64,000 nt of DNA from CAKOSP01 sp044432745 (GCA_044432745.1 JAWXUH010000002.1:62001-126000); one strand, 5' to 3'. Numbered from the stretch's first letter, positions 54,119 through 62,757 are shown. Notes: generated by a model not told the origin, from the sequence alone. Translations and numbers: made by a program.

Positions 54119-55273
54119 ATGAATTGTTATTTTGAAACAAAAGAAAAAAATGATTGCAATGGTTGTTCTGTTTGTAAATTAAGGTGTCCGAAAAATGCAA
54201 TAATTATGGAAGAAGATTATGAAGGTTTTTTATATCCTATTATAGATAAAGAAAAATGTATCAATTGTGGATTATGTAGTAAGGTTTGTAGTAATATTCC
54301 AAAAGAAAGTGAAAATGTATCAAGAACTTTTGCTGCAGAATATTTAGATGAAAATATTAAAAAAAATAGTGCATCTGGAGGTTTATTTTATCCAATAGCA
54401 AAAAAAATATTAGAAAAAAAAGGTATTGTAATTGGTGTAGCATACGATAATGATTTTGTGGTTAAACATAAAGTTGTAGATAATATAGAAAATTTAAAAA
54501 TGTTTCAAGGTAGTAAATATGTGCGTAGTGATGTAAATGATGTATACTTAAAGGCCGAAGAGGCTTTAAATAATGATAGATTTGTTTTATTTTCAGGTAC
54601 TCCATGTCAATGTAGTGGAATGCGATCTTTTTTGAAAAAAAATTATGATAAATTATTTACTTGTGAATTAATATGTCACGCTAATCCATCACCTAAAATT
54701 TTCGAAATGTATAAATTTAATTTAGAAACGAAATATGATAAAAAAATTTCTAATATAAATTTTAGAGATAAAGAAACTGGATGGGATAATGCAATAACAA
54801 CTATAGTATTTGATAATAATTTAATTGTTTATGATGCGAGTTATTATAGAGCTTTTGTAAATGAATTAATTAATAGACCATCATGTTATAATTGTAGATT
54901 TTGTACTGAAAAAAGATATTCTGATTTTTCAATAGGCGATTTATGGGGCTATGAAAAAATAGATTCCACAATAAAAAATTATAATAATGGAATATCGTTG
55001 TTAAATGTTAATACAAAAAAAGCTTTCGATTTACTTGGAGAGTTAAATTTAGTAGATTTAAAAGAAGTCGATACAAAATTATCTTTTAAATATAATCATC
55101 ATAAGAATGTATTATTTCATAAAAAAAGAGAAAAATTTTTTCGAAAAATTAAATGCGGAGATATTAATGAAAATAATATTATTGACAGTATGGGAAAATA
55201 TATAAAAGTTGGTATTTTTCAAAAAATTATAAAAAAAATAAAAAAAATTTTAAAATTAAACGGGGGAAAATAA
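54119..55273 (+). CDS. Coenzyme F420 hydrogenase/dehydrogenase beta-subunit family protein (FrhB-like) with 4Fe-4S domain
   Basis: A 384-aa protein. N-terminal two 4Fe-4S clusters are given by C-N-G-C-S-V-C-K-L-R-C-P and C-I-N-C-G-L-C-S-K-V-C. A FrhB-like domain follows with A-S-G-G-L-F-Y-P, Q-G-S-K-Y-V-R-S, F-S-G-T-P-C-Q-C-S-G and C-R-F-C-T-E-K-R-Y-S-D. Family members of this type sit beside pyruvyl transferases in many polysaccharide clusters. Their substrate is not known, and a flavin-dependent redox step on a sugar is inference. AGGAG precedes it. Confidence 0.88.
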   Translation: MNCYFETKEKNDCNGCSVCKLRCPKNAIIMEEDYEGFLYPIIDKEKCINCGLCSKVCSNIPKESENVSRTFAAEYLDENIKKNSASGGLFYPIAKKILEKKGIVIGVAYDNDFVVKHKVVDNIENLKMFQGSKYVRSDVNDVYLKAEEALNNDRFVLFSGTPCQCSGMRSFLKKNYDKLFTCELICHANPSPKIFEMYKFNLETKYDKKISNINFRDKETGWDNAITTIVFDNNLIVYDASYYRAFVNELINRPSCYNCRFCTEKRYSDFSIGDLWGYEKIDSTIKNYNNGISLLNVNTKKAFDLLGELNLVDLKEVDTKLSFKYNHHKNVLFHKKREKFFRKIKCGDINENNIIDSMGKYIKVGIFQKIIKKIKKILKLNGGK

Positions 55274-55274
55274 A

Positions 55275-56285
55275 ATGAAAAAGAAAATATTTGTTACAGG
55301 GGTAACAGGTTATATAGGGAGTCATACAGCAGTAGAATTACTAAATAATAATTATGAAGTTATTGGTTTAGATAACTTTAGTAATAGTAAAGCTGATGTA
55401 CTTAATTCTATATATAAAATAACAAATAAAAACATTGAATTTTATGAAGGGGATATGAATGATAGTGAATTACTAGATAAAATCTTTTCTGAAAATGAAA
55501 TAGATTTAGTAATAGATTTTGCTGCATATAAATCAGTAGGAGATTCAGTTAATAATCCACTTGATTATTATCAAAATAATCTATCATCAGTAATAACACT
55601 TTTAATAGTTATGAAAAAACATAACGTTAATGCGTTCTTATTCTCATCAAGTGCTACAGTATATGGAACACCAAGTTCTTTACCGTATTATGAAGATCAT
55701 AGTACTGGAGATACTGCTAATCCATATGGAACTAGTAAATATTTCGTAGAACAAGTTATGAAAGACTTACATGTAGCAGATGATAAATTTAATGGATGTA
55801 TACTTAGATACTTTAATCCAGTTGGATCTCATTCATCTGGTTTAATAGGAGAAGATCCTAAAGGTATACCAGCTAACTTAATGCCTTTTATTTGCAAAGT
55901 TGCAATAGGTGCATTACCAGAGTTATCTATTTTTGGAGATGACTATAATACAGTAGATGGTACCGGTGTTAGAGATTATATACATGTAGTAGATTTAGCA
56001 GTAGCACATGTTAAAGCTGTTAATAAATTACTTTCATCAAATGGTGGATTACATATATATAACCTTGGAACAGGTGAAGGTGTAAGTGTTCTTCAAATGG
56101 TTAAGGCATTTGAAAAAGTTAATAATGTAAAAGTTAATTATAAAATAGCTCCTAGAAGAGAAGGAGATATTGACGAATATTACGCTAATAGTGATAAAGC
56201 TTTTAACGAGTTAGGTTGGAAGGCTGAAAAAACTATTGAAGATATGTGTAGAGAGTCATATAATTTTTATAAAAAAGATATTTAA
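55275..56285 (+). CDS. galE: UDP-glucose 4-epimerase
   Basis: GalE makes UDP-galactose (or UDP-GalNAc) for polysaccharide synthesis. It has T-G-V-T-G-Y-I-G-S-H-T-A, L-D-N-F-S-N, F-A-A-Y-K-S-V-G-D-S, S-S-S-A-T-V-Y-G and catalytic Y-G-T-S-K (Y-x-x-x-K), then R-Y-F-N-P-V-G-S-H and G-T-G-V-R-D-Y-I-H-V. Its codon use looks more like the housekeeping genes than the preceding cluster. GGGGG (55262-55266) lies 8 bases before the ATG. Its 3' end is repeated exactly at 57312-57331. Confidence 0.95.
   Translation: MKKKIFVTGVTGYIGSHTAVELLNNNYEVIGLDNFSNSKADVLNSIYKITNKNIEFYEGDMNDSELLDKIFSENEIDLVIDFAAYKSVGDSVNNPLDYYQNNLSSVITLLIVMKKHNVNAFLFSSSATVYGTPSSLPYYEDHSTGDTANPYGTSKYFVEQVMKDLHVADDKFNGCILRYFNPVGSHSSGLIGEDPKGIPANLMPFICKVAIGALPELSIFGDDYNTVDGTGVRDYIHVVDLAVAHVKAVNKLLSSNGGLHIYNLGTGEGVSVLQMVKAFEKVNNVKVNYKIAPRREGDIDEYYANSDKAFNELGWKAEKTIEDMCRESYNFYKKDI
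56266..56285 (+). repeat. 20-bp direct repeat, copy 1 (galE 3' end)
   Basis: TTTATAAAAAAGATATTTAA, the last codons and stop of galE. It is identical to 57312-57331. The two copies flank the reverse-strand Rpn-type gene. Confidence 0.9.
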
Positions 56286-56292
56286 CCAAAAG

Positions 56293-56324
56293 AAAAGATA
56301 GAAAATTAATTCTATCTTTTTTTA
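56293..56324 (+). terminator. Terminator downstream of galE (proximal)
   Basis: AAAAGATAGAA (56293-56303) pairs with TTCTATCTTTT (56310-56320), then Ts. It lies inside the segment bounded by the 20-bp repeats, so it arrived with the inserted DNA. Confidence 0.85.
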
Positions 56325-56337
56325 TTAAGAAATTAAA

Positions 56338-57210
56338 TTATATGTTTTTCATTTCTTCTCTAAGTTTTTGAATTTCTGACATAGAAAGGTTAGTTACTTC
56401 TGAAATTTCTTTATTGTTTAATTTTGTAAGTAGATTTTTAGCAACTTCAGTTCTACCTTCAGCTAAGCCTTCAACGCGACCTTCAGCTATACCTTCAATG
56501 CGACCTTCTTGTATTAATTCCATTTTATCATAACGATATTTCATATAATCAGTCCTTACTCCTTCATTTAAGTTTAATTTTAACACTTCATGGTCAATAA
56601 GTCTAGTAAAATTATCACGTATTTTACCATCAGTGCAGTATTTTAGAAATTTTCCTAAATCTGTTTTTTCATCAATCTTTTTAGATTTAAGATTGTAGAA
56701 TATAGTTTTTACTATATCAGAAATAGATCCAGTTTCTCTGCACATTCTTATAAATTCAACTTTGATTTCACCATTATTAAATAAATCAAAATTATTAATG
56801 AATATAACATAAGTTTTTTTAATATCTATATAATCAGTATTTTTCTCCGTACTATAAACTAGTAGTTCACATTCATATACAAAAGACCTTTTAAGAAAGT
56901 TTATATTTTTGTTGTTTTGCATTTCTATGTTTACTACTTCTTCATTTGTAGTAAACATGGCATCTAATCTAACAGCTTTTTTATCATTACATAGTGCTAT
57001 GTTATGTTCAGTATTGATAAATTGTATTTCACCTAATAATTTACCAAGTAGTAGTTCACCAATTTTTTTAGCTATATCTTTATTTTGCAGAACTCTAGAA
57101 AATATAAATTGATTTCTTATGTTTAAATATTTTTGTTTGATACCATTATTATCTATAAAGTAGTAATTATTACCTTTTTTTATTAAATTAATTTTATTTG
57201 CAGTATAAAT
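56338..57210 (-). CDS. Rpn-type PD-(D/E)XK nuclease/transposase family protein with non-ATG (ATT) start
   Basis: An open frame of 290 codons on the minus strand. The first ATG (56958) falls after the catalytic Asp, but the same frame stays open upstream and encodes a Rpn-like N-terminus (R-N-Q-F-I-F-S-R-V-L-Q-N-K). With ATT 57210-57208 as codon 1, D83 (V-R-L-D-A) and E96-M-Q98 (V-N-I-E-M-Q) form the nuclease core. AGGGAGGTG (57226-57218) lies 7 bases before ATT. No ATG, GTG or TTG lies between the upstream TGA (57219-57217) and 56958. The tail has E-G-R repeats and a helical C-terminus. The intact length supports a real, possibly weakly translated gene. Confidence 0.75.
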   Translation of the reverse strand: MYTANKINLIKKGNNYYFIDNNGIKQKYLNIRNQFIFSRVLQNKDIAKKIGELLLGKLLGEIQFINTEHNIALCNDKKAVRLDAMFTTNEEVVNIEMQNNKNINFLKRSFVYECELLVYSTEKNTDYIDIKKTYVIFINNFDLFNNGEIKVEFIRMCRETGSISDIVKTIFYNLKSKKIDEKTDLGKFLKYCTDGKIRDNFTRLIDHEVLKLNLNEGVRTDYMKYRYDKMELIQEGRIEGIAEGRVEGLAEGRTEVAKNLLTKLNNKEISEVTNLSMSEIQKLREEMKNI

Positions 57211-57311
57211 TGTTATTCACCTCCCTTCAATAAGTTATGTATTCTAATATAGAGAATGGGAATATTTTGTCGAGATAATTCATCAATTAAATATATATAC
57301 AGTAGTAGATA

Positions 57312-57331
57312 TTTATAAAAAAGATATTTAA
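57312..57331 (+). repeat. 20-bp direct repeat, copy 2
   Basis: Exact copy of 56266-56285. A strong terminator follows directly (57336-57381), which fits the original 3' end of galE. Confidence 0.9.
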
Positions 57332-57335
57332 TATT

Positions 57336-57381
57336 AAATAAAGAAATAATTTATAAGATAAATCATTTCTTTATTTTTTTA
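57336..57381 (+). terminator. Long terminator, probably the ancestral galE terminator
   Basis: A 19-bp stem with one mismatch (57336-57354 with 57358-57376), 3-nt loop, then a T run. No + strand gene ends here now, except for the galE tail repeat. Confidence 0.8.
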
Positions 57382-57471
57382 TTACAAAATATATTTTGTA
57401 ACATATTTTACTAAAACGCAAAGTGTATTATTGAGTTATATAAAGTATTTAAATTAATTGTCTAAATATCG
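57382..57471. other. AT-rich gap before the YobI-like gene
   Basis: Part of the 343-base stretch between the start of the reverse Rpn-type gene (57210) and the ATG at 57554. The stretch holds the repeat, terminator and promoter listed separately. I see no other feature. Confidence 0.5.
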
Positions 57472-57499
57472 TTGACAAAGAAATGAATAATGCTATTAT
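57472..57499 (+). promoter_or_regulatory. Promoter of the YobI-like gene
   Basis: TTGACA (57472-57477), 16-bp spacer, extended -10 TGC-TATTAT (57491-57499). Confidence 0.7.
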
Positions 57500-57553
57500 A
57501 AGTTATATATTGTTGAAAAGAAGAATAAAAGAAGGTTGTAAAAGGAAGTATTA

Positions 57554-60500
57554 ATGAAAGAAGCAAAAGAAACAAAAGAAACAAAAGAAACAAAAGAAAT
57601 AAATAAAAACTTTAAAAAATTAACTCCAATTACAAATGCAAGTATAGATATTTATAAAGAAGCTTTAGACTTTGCTCTAAATGAAGAAGATTTAAATAAT
57701 ATTGCTTTGTCTGGCGGTTATAGTTCTGGTAAAAGTAGTATAATTGAAACTTATAAAACCAAAAAAATAGAAAAAAAATTCATTAATTTAAATCTATCAC
57801 ATTTTAATTTAATAAATCAAAAAAGTGTAGAAAATAATGATGGTGTTGATTCAGATATAAAATTTTTAACAAAAGGAAAAGAAATAAGTATTAATTATAA
57901 AGAAAATAATACTGATTCAATTGATTTATTGATAGAAAAAAAATTAGTTAATCAATTATTAAATCAGTTGTCTGAAAAAAAAATAAGTGAGACAAATTTT
58001 AAATATACTATAAAAAAAGAAATAAAAATAAATTTTTATTACATATTATTAATAATAATATTATTTTTATTGTATTATAATAATATTCTTGATTATTTTT
58101 TATCTAATCTTAAATTTATAAGTAAAGTGAATTTTATTAAAGGTTCTTTTAAAGAATTACGCTTGTTTTTTATAATTTTATGCATTGTTGCATTGTATTA
58201 TCCTTTTAATAATTTATATAAGTATCTAAGTCAGAAAAAAATTTCTAAAGTTTCTTTTCAAGGTAACGAAATTGAATTATTTAATAGTGAAACTGATTCA
58301 ATATTTGATAAACACTTAAATGATATTTTACATTTATTTAAATTATCAGAAGCAGATGTTGTTATATTTGAAGACATGGATAGATTTAATTCAATTGTTA
58401 TTTATGAAAAATTAAGAGAAATAAATAAACTACTTAATGAAGGGTATAAAGTTAAAAATAAAATAAAATTCATTTATTTAATGAGAGATGATTTATTTGA
58501 TCCTAAAGAAAGGGTAAAATTTTTTGATTTTATAATTCCAGTAATTCCAGTAATAGATTCCTCAAATTCTGAACAAAAACTAATGAACATATTTAAAGAC
58601 ACTGAAATAGATCCTGCTTTTATTCAATCAATTTCTTTGTATATTGATGATATGCGACTTTTAAAAAATGTATATAATGAATATAGAATCTATTGCGATA
58701 TATTAGATGAGAAAAATCAAAAAATAAAATTATTGTCTATGATAGTTTATAAAAATATATATCCATCTGATTTTTGTAAACTTCAAATGAGAGATGGTTA
58801 TGTATTTAATTTGTTGAATAGTAAGCAAAAATTAATAGATTATCATTTGGATATTATTAATTGTAAATTGAAAAAACTAAACATGACACATCAATCTTCT
58901 AACGATGAGGCATTAAAATTACGAGATCAGAGATCTAGTTTATATCAAAAAAATATAAGTGAACTAATAACAAATGAAAATAAAGATTTATATTTTTCTA
59001 TAGAAAAATATAAAGATATTTTAAATTCTAAATATATAAATCTCTTGAAATTATTAATTTCTAAAGGATATATAGAATCAGATTATTCAAATTACATATC
59101 ATATTCCAATAAAGACTCTATTACTGTTTATGATAAAAAATTTCTATTGAGTATTTTAAATGAAAAACATTTAGAATATTCTTATAAGGTTATTAATCCA
59201 TACAAAGTCTTAAAGCAAAAAATAATAAATGAAAGAACATTTTATTCTATAGAAATTCTTAATTTTGATATTTTTACAGAATTACTAATAAATGAAGAGT
59301 TTAAAACTTATAAAGAAATATTGATAAAAACTATATTCGAAGAAAATAAAAAAGATTTTTTGTTAGAATATTTAAAATTAAATATAAATATATCGTTATG
59401 TAGTTCATCTATTAATTTAATAAACCAAAATTTTATAAAAGATCTTATTTTAAATGAAAATGCTGGAATCAACATATTTAATTATTGTTTTAATTCTATA
59501 TTATATGGAAATATTAATACCATATTATCTATGAATGGTAATAAAATCTTAACAAAATATATTTCAAAATCCCTTATGTATACGAAAAAAGAATTTTCTG
59601 ATAATAAAGCAAACATTATTAATAAATTAATAATGATAGATGTTAAATTTGAGAATATTTGTAACGAATTAAATTTGAAAAGTATAGACATTATATATGA
59701 AAAAAATATGTATAGGTTAACCATAGACAATATTAATTTATTTTTACTGCTAAAATATAAAATAAAAACTGTGAATGAATCTTCTAATAATTTCACTTTG
59801 ATTTCTTCTGATAAGAATTCAAATTTATACAATTATACAATCAATAATATGAATGAATATTTAGAAAATTTATTAAAAACAACAAATAAAATAACAGATG
59901 AGAACAATATAATAATAGAAATATTAAACAATGAATCTGTAAGCAAATCAAATCAAATAAAATATATAAATAATTTAAGTACAAAAGTAGACGAGATAAA
60001 TTTAATAAAAAATTATTTATTTATAAAAATAATTGCTGATAAAGATAAAATCAATATTAATATAAAAAATATTTGTTTTTATTATTCTATATATGGCTTC
60101 GATAATACTATAGTTAAATTAATAAACAATACAAAAAATAATTTAAACTTTTCAGAACAAGAAAATAATAAATTTATATTAGATTTTTTATTAGAAACTA
60201 AGATTACAAATGATAAATTAAATTCAATATTAGAACATAATAAATTTGCGATTTATGAATTTGATTTTTTAAATATAAAAGAAAATAGAATGAAAATTTT
60301 TATAACAAATAAAATTATAGAAATGAATTACATAAATTATAATTTCATAAAAAAATATTATCCAAATTTATTTGTAGACTATATAACTAATAACTTTGAA
60401 GAATATATTTCTATTATAAATGAATTATATGTGATTGAAGATATTATCAAATTTTTAGATTCTGATATTTCAGTAAAATTTAAGAAAATTTTAATAAACA

Positions 60501-61015
60501 ATATTAGAGATACCGTGTCTTTGTTAGACAAAAATTATTGCGACGAGATAAATGCTTATATTTTAAAAAACAAATTTAAAGAAAATGAAAAAGCTTATTT
60601 TATTTTTAATTATGAAAAATTCGAAATATTGACAAAAAAAGAAATATTTAATCTAGCGTCTAATAATTTATCTTATTTAAGTAAACTAAGTTTTAGAATT
60701 TCAAATGAATTGTTATTATTATTGTTAAATTCTGAAAATATTAATTTTATTGAAAAAGTAAAATTAATAGAAAATGTAATAAATCAATTTCCAGAGGAAA
60801 ATCACATGAATTTAATTAAGACAATTTCTTCAGAAGAAATTAATGACTTGTTTTTAAAAAATAGCGCACTTAAAATTTGCTTAGTAAATGATAAAAATAC
60901 AATTATTTTACAATTAATGAAAAGTAATAAATTAATTAAAGGATTTCGAAAAACTCAAAATATGATGAAGTATATTATATATGAAGAAAAAGATGATATA
61001 ATTTATACTCCATAA
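57554..61015 (+). CDS. YobI-like membrane P-loop ATPase (1153 aa)
   Basis: A very large P-loop NTPase. Walker A is G54-G-Y-S-S-G-K60-S in L-S-G-G-Y-S-S-G-K-S-S. Two membrane segments (about 159-180 and 205-225) follow. Walker B is V-V-I-F-E-D-M-D-R-F (about residues 269-278), then a sensor-like I-Y-L-M-R-D-D-L-F-D and P-V-I-P-V-I-D-S. This order is that of YobI-like/KAP-related ATPases. The remaining 750 residues are helical repeats of unknown role, very Asn/Ile/Lys-rich. GGAAG precedes the ATG. It sits between Rpn-type loci. A defence role is possible but not shown. Confidence 0.75.
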   Translation: MKEAKETKETKETKEINKNFKKLTPITNASIDIYKEALDFALNEEDLNNIALSGGYSSGKSSIIETYKTKKIEKKFINLNLSHFNLINQKSVENNDGVDSDIKFLTKGKEISINYKENNTDSIDLLIEKKLVNQLLNQLSEKKISETNFKYTIKKEIKINFYYILLIIILFLLYYNNILDYFLSNLKFISKVNFIKGSFKELRLFFIILCIVALYYPFNNLYKYLSQKKISKVSFQGNEIELFNSETDSIFDKHLNDILHLFKLSEADVVIFEDMDRFNSIVIYEKLREINKLLNEGYKVKNKIKFIYLMRDDLFDPKERVKFFDFIIPVIPVIDSSNSEQKLMNIFKDTEIDPAFIQSISLYIDDMRLLKNVYNEYRIYCDILDEKNQKIKLLSMIVYKNIYPSDFCKLQMRDGYVFNLLNSKQKLIDYHLDIINCKLKKLNMTHQSSNDEALKLRDQRSSLYQKNISELITNENKDLYFSIEKYKDILNSKYINLLKLLISKGYIESDYSNYISYSNKDSITVYDKKFLLSILNEKHLEYSYKVINPYKVLKQKIINERTFYSIEILNFDIFTELLINEEFKTYKEILIKTIFEENKKDFLLEYLKLNINISLCSSSINLINQNFIKDLILNENAGINIFNYCFNSILYGNINTILSMNGNKILTKYISKSLMYTKKEFSDNKANIINKLIMIDVKFENICNELNLKSIDIIYEKNMYRLTIDNINLFLLLKYKIKTVNESSNNFTLISSDKNSNLYNYTINNMNEYLENLLKTTNKITDENNIIIEILNNESVSKSNQIKYINNLSTKVDEINLIKNYLFIKIIADKDKININIKNICFYYSIYGFDNTIVKLINNTKNNLNFSEQENNKFILDFLLETKITNDKLNSILEHNKFAIYEFDFLNIKENRMKIFITNKIIEMNYINYNFIKKYYPNLFVDYITNNFEEYISIINELYVIEDIIKFLDSDISVKFKKILINNIRDTVSLLDKNYCDEINAYILKNKFKENEKAYFIFNYEKFEILTKKEIFNLASNNLSYLSKLSFRISNELLLLLLNSENINFIEKVKLIENVINQFPEENHMNLIKTISSEEINDLFLKNSALKICLVNDKNTIILQLMKSNKLIKGFRKTQNMMKYIIYEEKDDIIYTP
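57557..57601 (+). repeat. 9-bp tandem repeat in the YobI-like gene start
   Basis: Five AAAGAAnnn units (AAAGAAACA repeated three times) encode K-E-x. The unit is in frame, so copy-number change alters length but not frame. Confidence 0.8.
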
Positions 61016-61047
61016 AAAAAGTTTTTTAATTGTTCTTTAAATATAAC

Positions 61048-61076
61048 TTGAAAATTAAATTAATTTTAAGTATAAT
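61048..61076 (+). promoter_or_regulatory. Promoter of Rpn array gene 1 (full)
   Basis: TTGAAA (61048-61053), 17-bp spacer, TATAAT (61071-61076). Confidence 0.8.
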
Positions 61077-61173
61077 CTATTTAGAAAGGAATCAAAATCT
61101 TATAAAAAAATAAAATATTTTGTCACTATTTGTCGAAAGACTTGATAACAAATAAAAAACTATTTATTATAGC

Positions 61174-61186
61174 CTCCATTAAGGAG
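61174..61186 (+). promoter_or_regulatory. Shine-Dalgarno-sequestering hairpin, Rpn gene 1
   Basis: CTCC-ATTAA-GGAG: the 4-bp stem includes the ribosome site GGAG (61183-61186), 8 bases before the ATG. The same hairpin is at 62758-62770. Confidence 0.55.
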
Positions 61187-61194
61187 AAAGTGCT

Positions 61195-62028
61195 ATGAAT
61201 CAAAAAGAACAAAGAAAAAATAAATTTATTAATTGGATAGACCTAAAGTTTTCAAATGATTTTATGTTTGGACATGTATTAAAGAATGAAGAACTTTTAA
61301 AAGAGTTTGCAAGCGTGCTTTTAGGTTTTGATATTAATGATGTAGATAATATTGAATTTGAAAAGACTATGAAACAATACTACTTTACTAGAGGAGTAAG
61401 ATTAGATGTATATTTTAAATCTTCTAATAAAGTAATAAATATAGAAATGCAAGTTGTAGATAGATCTAATATTAAAAAAAGAGGAAGGTATTATCAGTCA
61501 AGTTTAGATAGTTTGTTATTAGAAACAGCAAGAGAGTATACAGATTTAAATGATACGTTAGTAGTATTTATTTGTTGTTATGATCCATTTGATAAAAACC
61601 AAATGAAATACGTTTTCAAGAATTATTGTAAAGCAACTAATACAAACTTAGATGATGGAAGAACTATTATAATATTTAATACTAAAGGTAAAGAAGAGAA
61701 AGAAAACAAAGAGTTATCTAATTTACTTAAATACATAGATGGTAATGAGTCTAACATTAATGATTTGACAAGAAAAATTGAAAGTGAAGTAGATAAGATA
61801 AAAACAAATGAGATTTTGAGGTGTGATTTTATGAAACAAAAAGCAGATGAAATGGATCAATATACTGATGGAAAAAAAGAAGGAATAATAGAAGGAATAA
61901 TAGAAGGAAAAATTGAAGGCAAAAAAGAAGGTAAAATTGAAATAGCAAAAAAATTAAAAGATACAATGACTGATGAAGAAATATCTAAAGTAACAGAACT
62001 TGATATTGAAACAATTAAAGAATTATAA
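61195..62028 (+). CDS. Rpn-type PD-(D/E)XK nuclease/transposase family protein, full copy 1
   Basis: A 277-aa protein of the Rpn/'PD-(D/E)XK nuclease family transposase' group. The N-terminal region is K-F-S-N-D-F-M-F-G-H-V-L-K. The catalytic core is D71 (V-R-L-D-V-Y-F) and E84-M-Q86 (I-N-I-E-M-Q). A helical domain follows, then a run of E-G-I-I/K-I/K-K repeats and a helical tail T-M-T-D-E-E-I-S-K. It has its own promoter, a leader of about 110 nt with the hairpin at 61174, and AAGGAG before the ATG. Residues of about 10-225 are identical to full copy 2. Family proteins promote recombination; DNA target unknown. Confidence 0.85.
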   Translation: MNQKEQRKNKFINWIDLKFSNDFMFGHVLKNEELLKEFASVLLGFDINDVDNIEFEKTMKQYYFTRGVRLDVYFKSSNKVINIEMQVVDRSNIKKRGRYYQSSLDSLLLETAREYTDLNDTLVVFICCYDPFDKNQMKYVFKNYCKATNTNLDDGRTIIIFNTKGKEEKENKELSNLLKYIDGNESNINDLTRKIESEVDKIKTNEILRCDFMKQKADEMDQYTDGKKEGIIEGIIEGKIEGKKEGKIEIAKKLKDTMTDEEISKVTELDIETIKEL

Positions 62029-62037
62029 CCAGATATT

Positions 62038-62063
62038 TAAAGTACAAATTTTGTACTTTTTTA
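62038..62063 (+). terminator. Terminator of Rpn full copy 1
   Basis: AAAGTACAA (62039-62047) pairs with TTGTACTTT (62051-62059), then Ts. The same terminator follows full copy 2 at 63659. Confidence 0.85.
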
Positions 62064-62108
62064 TTTAAAAAATATAAATTACTAATTTTAAAAATTTAGT
62101 AGTATGAC

Positions 62109-62137
62109 TTGAATTATATGTAAAAAAAAATTATAAT
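62109..62137 (+). promoter_or_regulatory. Promoter retained in front of truncated Rpn copy 1
   Basis: TTGAAT (62109-62114), 17-bp spacer, TATAAT (62132-62137). Confidence 0.7.
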
Positions 62138-62162
62138 TTATTTAGAAAGGAATCAAAATCTT

Positions 62163-62570
62163 AATGTTATCAAAAAATATTGCAAAGCAACTAATACAAA
62201 CTTAGATGATGGAAGAACTATTATAATATTTAATACTAAAGGTAAAGAAGATAAAGAAAATAAAGAGTTGTCTAATTTACTTAAGTATATAGATGGCAAT
62301 GAATCTAGTATTACTGATTTGACAAGAAAAATTGAAAGTGAAGTAGACAAGATAAAAACGAATGAGATTTTGAGATGTGATTTTATGAAACAAAAAGCTG
62401 ATGAAATGGATCAATATACTGATGGAAAAAAAGAAGGCAAAAAAGAAGGAATAATTGAGGGTGAAAACAAGAAAGGTTTAGAAATAGCAAAAAAATTAAA
62501 AGGTACAATGACTGATGAAGAAATATCTAAAATTACAGAACTTGATATTGAACTGGTAAAAGAAATGTAA
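62163..62570 (+). pseudogene. Truncated Rpn copy (N-terminal ~140 codons deleted)
   Basis: Reading from 62163 the frame matches the Rpn family from the codons N-V-I-K-K-Y-C-K-A onward, equal to about residue 138 of full copy 1. The catalytic Asp and E-x-Q are missing. The leader AAAGGAATCAAAATCTTA is joined directly to the internal codons. The ATG at 62164 is out of frame and reaches a stop after 13 codons. The first standard in-frame start is TTG 62268, giving 100 aa. The helical domain, E-G repeats and tail remain intact. It is probably inactive as a nuclease; a role for the fragment cannot be excluded. Confidence 0.75.
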
Positions 62571-62633
62571 TTCTATTGTAAAATTTTGTAATAAAAAATT
62601 TTTAAAATTTTTAATATATTACTTTTTTATTAC

Positions 62634-62662
62634 TTGAAAATTATGATTTTTTTAAGTATAAT
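62634..62662 (+). promoter_or_regulatory. Promoter of Rpn array gene 3 (full copy 2)
   Basis: TTGAAA (62634-62639), 17-bp spacer, TATAAT (62657-62662). Confidence 0.8.
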
Positions 62663-62757
62663 CTACTTAGAAAGGAATCAAAATCTTATAAAAAGAAAAA
62701 GTTTTATCACTATTTGTCGAAAGACTTGATTTTAAATTGATAACTATTTATTATAGC

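Noticed and set aside
62164..62205. A 13-codon ATG frame in the truncated Rpn copy
   Set aside because: Out of frame with the Rpn protein and ends at once; likely chance.
62268..62570. A 100-aa gene starting at TTG 62268
   Set aside because: The frame continues upstream without a start and is clearly the truncated Rpn copy, so I list it as a pseudogene.
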